Part shown: positions 31,778 to 35,831 of the stretch, piece by piece
Layout of the letters: every line of letters begins with the position of its first letter
Position numbering within the stretch: the first letter of the stretch is position 1
From: Alphaproteobacteria bacterium
Lineage (GTDB): Bacteria > Pseudomonadota > Alphaproteobacteria > Rhodobacterales > Rhodobacteraceae
NCBI GenBank assembly: GCA_030429105.1
Contig: JAUIDE010000040.1
Span: forward strand, 1-35,831
DNA length: 35,831 bases
Direction of reading: 5' to 3'
Notes under the pieces: model-generated
What the model was told of the DNA's origin: nothing
Seen by the model: only the letters and a program-made list of their open reading frames with translations
The model's database searches: none
Translations under genes and position numbers: made by a program

Positions 31778-32326
31778 TCAGCTTCGGGATCGCGCGGACG
31801 TCGCCGCGCGACGACGCGATAGTTCGCGATAGAGCGCTTCCCTCGTGACGCCCAGTTCCGCAGCCACATCCTGCCAGCGGCCCCGTTCAGGCAGGGCGTT
31901 CCCTTCTCCCAGCCATGCGTCGAGACGGTCCGCCACCCTTGGCAATGACCGGATCTCCGACCTGAGCCGCGCAGCCTGAACGTTCCTCGCCAGCAGCGCG
32001 GACCAGCTTTCCGCCAGCGCCGGCTCCCCGGCGAGCGCGGACAGGAAGCGGTCCTTCGGCAAACGCGCAACCACGCATTCCTCAGCGGCGACGGCGTCGC
32101 AGTGGTACATGGGCGAATAGGCCGAGGCCTCGGCGACGACCGCGCCTGGTCCCGCGTTCTGCAGCACAATCTGCGCGCCATGCGTGGTGTGGCGCTGCAG
32201 ATGCACCCTGCCAGAGCGCACCATGTAGATGCCAGTCACCTCCTCGCCCGCTGCGAACAACGTCTCGCCTGAGGCGAGCTCGGTATCGCGAGCATCCTGA
32301 AAGAGCATCGAAATCGACTTCTGCAT
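31778..32326 (-). CDS. Crp/Fnr-family transcription regulator
   Basis: This regulator of about 182 residues has an N-terminal cyclic-nucleotide-type beta-roll (about 15-100; GETLFAAGEEVTGIYMVRSG, HCDAVAAEECVVARLP), a dimer helix, and a C-terminal winged helix (about 148-172; WQDVAAELGVTREALYREL). No N-terminal Fe-S cysteine set as in Fnr is visible; Cys residues occur only in the roll. Effector unknown. The start is uncertain: ATG 32326 fits homologous length, but in-frame ATGs at 32338 and 32308 exist and no ribosome site is clear. A perfect palindrome overlaps the first codons, suggesting autocontrol. It is divergent from the His/Met-rich gene and lies upstream of the cop operon. Confidence 0.8.
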   Translation of the reverse strand: MQKSISMLFQDARDTELASGETLFAAGEEVTGIYMVRSGRVHLQRHTTHGAQIVLQNAGPGAVVAEASAYSPMYHCDAVAAEECVVARLPKDRFLSALAGEPALAESWSALLARNVQAARLRSEIRSLPRVADRLDAWLGEGNALPERGRWQDVAAELGVTREALYRELSRRRAATSARSRS

Positions 32327-32338
32327 GATTGCAATCAT
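32325..32338. promoter_or_regulatory. Perfect 14-bp palindrome, probable Crp/Fnr-type operator
   Basis: ATGATTGCAATCAT equals its own complement and has the TGAT-N4-ATCA core of Crp/Fnr-family sites. It overlaps the 5' end of the regulator gene and lies 54 bp upstream of the divergent gene's ATG, so it could control both. Confidence 0.55.
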
Positions 32339-32391
32339 ATGCTGGGCGGCGACAACCCGCAACAAAGGGGCGATCGCCAACCGGAGGCCCC

Positions 32392-32982
32392 ATGACCAGA
32401 TTCGCGGTTCTCTTCGCCCTTCTTGCTTCTCCCGGTCTCGCGCTGGCGCAGGATGCGGTCGACCGGCATGGCGGGATGCGGCATGCGCCCGGAATGGACC
32501 ACAAGGCGCACGAGATGAACTCGGACGCCGTTCCCGCAGGGCTCATGGAGGGGGGACAATCCGCCTTCGCTGCCATTCAGGAGATTGTCTCGCAGCTGAT
32601 GGCGGATCCGACGACGGACTGGCGCCGCGTCGATATCGAGGCGCTTCGTCAACATCTCATCGACATGGACAACGTGACGCTCCGGGCTCGCGTCCGTGTA
32701 GCGGAGATCGAAGGCGGCGCCCGCTTCGAGGCGACGGCGGACGATGCCGCCGTCACCAGTTCGATCCGCGCCATGGTCCCGGCCCACGCAGCGACCATGG
32801 ATGGTGTCGAAGGCTGGACAATGCAGGCGTCGGAAATTGCGGGCGGCGTCGCCTTGGTAGTTACCGGCGCCTACCCTGACCGCATCAGGGCCCTGGGGTT
32901 CATTGGCGTGATGACGGTTGGCATGCATCACCAGGCGCATCATCTCGCGCTGGCGGCCGGGCAAAATCCGCACGCGCATTGA
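32392..32982 (+). CDS. Exported His/Met-rich protein of unknown function
   Basis: The 196-residue product has a signal peptide (about 1-19, ending ALAQ), a short His/Met-rich mature N-terminus (DRHGGMRHAPGMDHKAHEM) and a helical middle (LRQHLIDMDNVTLRARV). It ends in GMHHQAHHLALAAGQNPHAH-like sequence rich in His. A GGAGG four bases before ATG 32392 fixes the start. The metal-ligand ends and its place beside copper genes suggest periplasmic metal binding. I do not recognise a named family. It may be controlled by the divergent Crp/Fnr regulator. Confidence 0.7.
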   Translation: MTRFAVLFALLASPGLALAQDAVDRHGGMRHAPGMDHKAHEMNSDAVPAGLMEGGQSAFAAIQEIVSQLMADPTTDWRRVDIEALRQHLIDMDNVTLRARVRVAEIEGGARFEATADDAAVTSSIRAMVPAHAATMDGVEGWTMQASEIAGGVALVVTGAYPDRIRALGFIGVMTVGMHHQAHHLALAAGQNPHAH

Positions 32983-33106
32983 GTTCGATCGGGACGCCGC
33001 GCGTCCAAGATTCGCCTCGATCAAATGCTGCTTCGGCGGGTGGCACATTTATCGATGGGGGAAGACTAGGAATGACTCTCTCGGGATCATGCCGAGCACA
33101 GGCGGT

Positions 33107-33352
33107 TCAGTCTCTGTCGCGCCCTTTGTCAGTTCGAATCGCCGTCTTCCGCACCCGCACAAATCCCCGATCAGTCGCCATGAACCGCGCCAGCATCGGG
33201 GCGACGAGACGAGCAGGTTCAACGCGCTGGCCAGTCTGGAGGGCGAGCGCTTCTGAATAGGCGGTCAGATCGCGGTGCAGTTCCGCCGAAAGTTCGACGG
33301 TGAGCTTCACCGGCTTTTCGTCGGGGATGGCGCCGAGTTTCAGTCTGGTCAT
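33107..33352 (-). CDS. DUF2274 protein of Trb conjugation operon
   Basis: The 81-residue protein fits DUF2274: an opening KLGAIPDEKPVKLTVEL, then ELHRDLTAYSEAL and RVEPARLVAPMLARFMATD. The fold looks like a small ribbon-helix-helix type protein. It regularly follows trbI in integrative-element transfer operons. Its ATG overlaps the trbI stop (ATGA). Role unknown; it may regulate the operon. It is the last gene of the transfer operon in this direction. Confidence 0.85.
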   Translation of the reverse strand: MTRLKLGAIPDEKPVKLTVELSAELHRDLTAYSEALALQTGQRVEPARLVAPMLARFMATDRGFVRVRKTAIRTDKGRDRD

Positions 33353-34545
33353 CGGACTTCTCCGAGGGGTTCGAGGATGAGATCGCGGGTCACCATGACG
33401 CGGACGGGGAAGCCCGGGCGGATGGTCAGGGTCGGCGGGACGGCGAGCTGGCGGCGGACGATGTCGTCGCCGGCGCGGCCGACGGTGCCCTGCGTCGCCT
33501 CGCGGATGGCGCGGGCGATGTCGTCCTCGCTTTCGACTCCGGTTTCGAGCCCGATGTTAAGGAGCGTGGCGAGCCCGGCTGCGAGGAGGATACGGCCCCA
33601 GTGGTTGTCGACCTGGTCCTCGAGGCCGGAGGCGCCGGAGGCGTCGGCGCCGGATTCGCGCGTCAGTGTGATCGAGCGGCCGTCGGGGAGGATCAGTCGG
33701 GTCCAGACGAGGAGGAGGCGGGTCTGACCGGTGGCGATGCGGCTGTCGTAGTCGCCGAGAAGGCGCGCGCCCTGCGGGATCAGGAGATAGCGGCCAGAGG
33801 GGCTGTCGTAGACCGGGGCGGTGACCTGCGCCGCGATCTGGCCGGGAAGATCGGAGCGGAGGCCGGTGATCAGTGCAGCCGGGATGACGCTCCCCGCCTG
33901 CAGGATCCAGGGGCTCGGCGGCGGGGCGAGACGCGCGGGATTGACCTGGTCGCGTCCCGTCGCTCGAGTCAGGAAGGCCTCGCGCGCGGCGACGGAGTCC
34001 GACGCGCCAGGGCCGGGCGAGAGCGACCGGAAGGCTCCGGGACCCGCGGGCGAAGCGCCCGCCGAGGATGCGCCGCCGGGGGGAACGGTCCGGGCCTCGG
34101 CGAAGAGCGCGCTGAGACGGGCGGCCTCGATCTCCTGCAGGCGGCGCTGCTCGTCCGGGTCGAGGGGCGGCGGGCCGGCCGCAATGGGTCCGGTCGGCAC
34201 GGCGACGCCCCTCTCCTGCGCGGCGACGGTCGGGCGGCCGAGATAGCCAGGGAGCGGCGGGCCGAGACGGGGGATGTCGGCGTAGGAGCCAGGCAGAGTC
34301 GAGAGGCCCTCGGCCTGCTGGACACGGTCGGTGGAGAAGAGCTCGGCGCCGTCGTCCGCCCCACGGCGATCCTGAAGCGCAACGATCAGGATCGCGCCGA
34401 GCCCGAGACCACTCACGGTCGCCGCGACCGTGACGGTCTTGCGCGAAAGACGCATCACGCGCGGCGGATCGGGGCGGAGGCGCAGGTCCGCGGCGATCTC
34501 GGCCTCGGTCCGCGGGCGCGCCGGATCGGTGCCCGTCCGGGTCAT
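33349..34545 (-). CDS. trbI: Conjugal transfer protein TrbI (VirB10 family)
   Basis: TrbI/VirB10 spans the envelope of the mating-pair type IV secretion channel and couples inner and outer membranes. The 398 residues have a cytoplasmic N-terminus, one transmembrane helix (about 38-57), a Pro-rich periplasmic linker, and the VirB10 domain (about 205-395; LQAGSVIPAALITGLRSDLP in part, YLLIPQGARLLGDYDS, DNHWGRIL). It overlaps trbG by four bases and DUF2274 by four, all translationally coupled. No damage seen. Confidence 0.94.
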   Translation of the reverse strand: MTRTGTDPARPRTEAEIAADLRLRPDPPRVMRLSRKTVTVAATVSGLGLGAILIVALQDRRGADDGAELFSTDRVQQAEGLSTLPGSYADIPRLGPPLPGYLGRPTVAAQERGVAVPTGPIAAGPPPLDPDEQRRLQEIEAARLSALFAEARTVPPGGASSAGASPAGPGAFRSLSPGPGASDSVAAREAFLTRATGRDQVNPARLAPPPSPWILQAGSVIPAALITGLRSDLPGQIAAQVTAPVYDSPSGRYLLIPQGARLLGDYDSRIATGQTRLLLVWTRLILPDGRSITLTRESGADASGASGLEDQVDNHWGRILLAAGLATLLNIGLETGVESEDDIARAIREATQGTVGRAGDDIVRRQLAVPPTLTIRPGFPVRVMVTRDLILEPLGEVR

Positions 34546-35528
34546 CGACCTCGCTCCATGGGCTCGGGCGCCCGGCGCGGCGCGGGCGGCGTGCGGCCGT
34601 CGGTCCGCTCGATCCGCACCACGTCCTGACTCGAGCCGCCGAGGCGGAGTTCGGCCGCAGCGAATAGCCGGTCGACGATCAGGACGTCGCCATGCACACG
34701 AGTGTTGGCGATCTCGGCCCCGCCATCCGGGCCGATCACGAAGAGGGGCGGCATCTCGCCCTGCGCGATCCCCGGCGGGAAGACGACATAGACGCGGCGG
34801 CCGTCGTCGAAGACGGAGATCGGCCGCCAGGGCGGGCTGTCGCCGGAGAGCGCGTAGCGGTGACGACGGTCAGCCGCCTCGGGGATCGCGGGGCGGCGCA
34901 GCGGCGGCGGGCCTTTCGCGGCGAGCGCGTCGGGATAGGCCCAGGCGATCGCCGGCATCCAGACCTCGTCATTCGCGCGCAGCTCAAGGAGATAGCTCCT
35001 CCGGTCGGTGCTGATCACGAGGTTGGTGACGATGTCGGGCCGCGTCGGCTTGACGAGGACATGGACCCGGGCGGTCCAGCCGGCCCCGCTCGTCGTGTCG
35101 CCGATGATCCAGCGCGCGGTGTCGCCGGCGGCGATGGGGCCTGGCCCGGCGAGCCGCTCGCCGGGCTCGAGCGCGAGCGAGGTGATCCGCCCCGGCGCGG
35201 CATGGACCTGGTAGAGCGCGCCCTCCGACCAGGGATAGACCTGCAGCGCGTTGTGATAGCCTGCGCGCCTAGGCTCGACGCGGGCGGCCGCGTTGGCGGC
35301 GAGGATGCGCTCGGCGACGGTCGCCGCGCCCGGATCGCCGCCGCGCGACGGGGTCCATGGGGGCGGTATGTGAACGGGACGCGGCCGTTCTTCCACTGCG
35401 GGCGGCCGGGGCGGCGCGAGCGCCGGCACGCGGTCGTCATAGGAGATCTCAGGCAAGGGCGCGGGGGCGCAGGCGGCGAGCGCCGTCGCGGCGAGGAACA
35501 GGGCGGGGAGCGGTTGCTGCGCAATCAT
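34542..35528 (-). CDS. trbG: Conjugal transfer lipoprotein TrbG (VirB9 family)
   Basis: TrbG/VirB9 forms the outer-membrane core ring with TrbI. The 328 residues begin with a lipoprotein signal (LAAC lipobox, Cys about 20), have a Pro-rich stretch, then the VirB9 domain: YPWSEGALYQVHAAPGRI, TSLALEPGE, GDTARWIIGDTTSG, VLVKPTRPDIVTNLVISTD and the late PPLFVIGPDGGAEIANTR and VHGDVLIVDRLF blocks. It overlaps trbF and trbI by four bases each. Confidence 0.94.
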   Translation of the reverse strand: MIAQQPLPALFLAATALAACAPAPLPEISYDDRVPALAPPRPPAVEERPRPVHIPPPWTPSRGGDPGAATVAERILAANAAARVEPRRAGYHNALQVYPWSEGALYQVHAAPGRITSLALEPGERLAGPGPIAAGDTARWIIGDTTSGAGWTARVHVLVKPTRPDIVTNLVISTDRRSYLLELRANDEVWMPAIAWAYPDALAAKGPPPLRRPAIPEAADRRHRYALSGDSPPWRPISVFDDGRRVYVVFPPGIAQGEMPPLFVIGPDGGAEIANTRVHGDVLIVDRLFAAAELRLGGSSQDVVRIERTDGRTPPAPRRAPEPMERGR

Positions 35529-35831
35529 GACGCCGTCTCCCGCGACCAGTTGATGGCGTGGACATAGACTCCGAGCGGGTTGGCGCGGAGCCGCTCCGCG
35601 TCGCGTGGCGTCTGGATCGCCACCGTCAGGATCGCGGTCCAGCGCTCGGTCGCCGCGAGCTGGCCGTTGACATAGCGCCGCTCGATCCAGGCGACACGGA
35701 AGCTCGTCTCCGAGGCGCGGATCACGCTCGAGATCTCGACCGCGACCTGGGTGTCGCCGACCCGGGCGAAGGGATCGGCGATGCGGGCGTGGTCGTTGAG
35801 CGCCAGGGCGCCCCGGTCGGTCGCGAAGTCA
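35525..35831 (-). CDS. trbF: Conjugal transfer protein TrbF (VirB8 family), 5' end cut by window
   Basis: TrbF/VirB8 is an inner-membrane assembly factor of the mating channel. The readable 101 C-terminal residues carry family blocks: DPFARVGDTQVAVEISSV, SFRVAWIERRYVNG, RWTAILTVAI and the closing NPLGVYVHAINWSRE. The frame is open to the right edge, so the N-terminal membrane helix lies outside. The stop overlaps the trbG start (ATGA). Confidence 0.92.
   Translation of the reverse strand, partial: DFATDRGALALNDHARIADPFARVGDTQVAVEISSVIRASETSFRVAWIERRYVNGQLAATERWTAILTVAIQTPRDAERLRANPLGVYVHAINWSRETAS

Noticed and set aside
32983-33106. Gap between the metal island and the transfer operon examined for att sites or an integrase fragment
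   Set aside because: Only unremarkable, slightly A/T-richer sequence; no repeat or gene remnant could be supported.

Overview
The window reads as chromosome or large plasmid of a very GC-rich alphaproteobacterium, probably in or near the Rhodobacterales. The evidence is strong GC bias at third codon positions, ATGA/GTGA-overlapping operons, and families typical of that group (NreB-like exporter with a CsoR/RcnR-family repressor, HupE/UreJ with a transmembrane-anchor protein, Trb transfer operon with DUF2274). Genus cannot be fixed from the sequence alone. No tRNA, rRNA, CRISPR array or intact insertion sequence was seen.

1-6717: part of a type VI secretion (T6SS) cluster on the minus strand: the Ser/Thr kinase ppkA, the FHA protein tagH, baseplate gene tssK, and a tssL carrying an OmpA-like domain that runs off the left edge. 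A PAAR-like (DUF4280) spike gene lies on the plus strand between tagH and ppkA. 6718-7400 is non-coding with short repeats.

7401-13793: a compact, translationally coupled three-gene minus-strand operon: a TerB-N/TerB/TerB-C protein, a BrxD-like (DUF2791) P-loop ATPase and an Lhr-like superfamily 2 helicase. The TerB protein here has an export signal, a peptidoglycan-binding domain and a transmembrane helix before its cytoplasmic TerB part. This would tie a predicted DNA-processing ATPase/helicase pair to the cell envelope. It is the best candidate in the window for an under-described system (stress response or phage/plasmid defence).

14257-32982: a metal-resistance island. A plus-strand operon carries a small Cys-rich exported protein, a FixH-like protein and the CusB/CusA RND efflux pair (no CusC). 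A minus-strand NreB-like exporter and CsoR/RcnR-family repressor face a plus-strand set (His-rich exported protein, HupE/UreJ, transmembrane anchor). copA-cueR (P-type ATPase and its MerR regulator) diverge from copZ, with a recognisable 19-bp-spacer CueR-type promoter on each side. A seven-gene minus-strand operon then encodes a Cys/His-rich exported protein, CopI-like cupredoxin, CopA multicopper oxidase, CopB, a PCu(A)C-like chaperone, cytochrome c and DUF411. A Crp/Fnr-type regulator and a divergent His/Met-rich exported protein close the island. Together these cover cytoplasmic Cu(I) export (CopA/CopZ), periplasmic export (CusBA), periplasmic oxidation and sequestration (CopA oxidase, CopB, cupredoxin, PCu(A)C) and probably Ni/Co export (NreB).

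33107-35831: the end of a Trb-type conjugative type IV secretion operon on the minus strand (trbF, trbG, trbI, DUF2274), which continues off the right edge. Its position directly beside the metal genes suggests that the island is cargo of an integrative conjugative element or plasmid.
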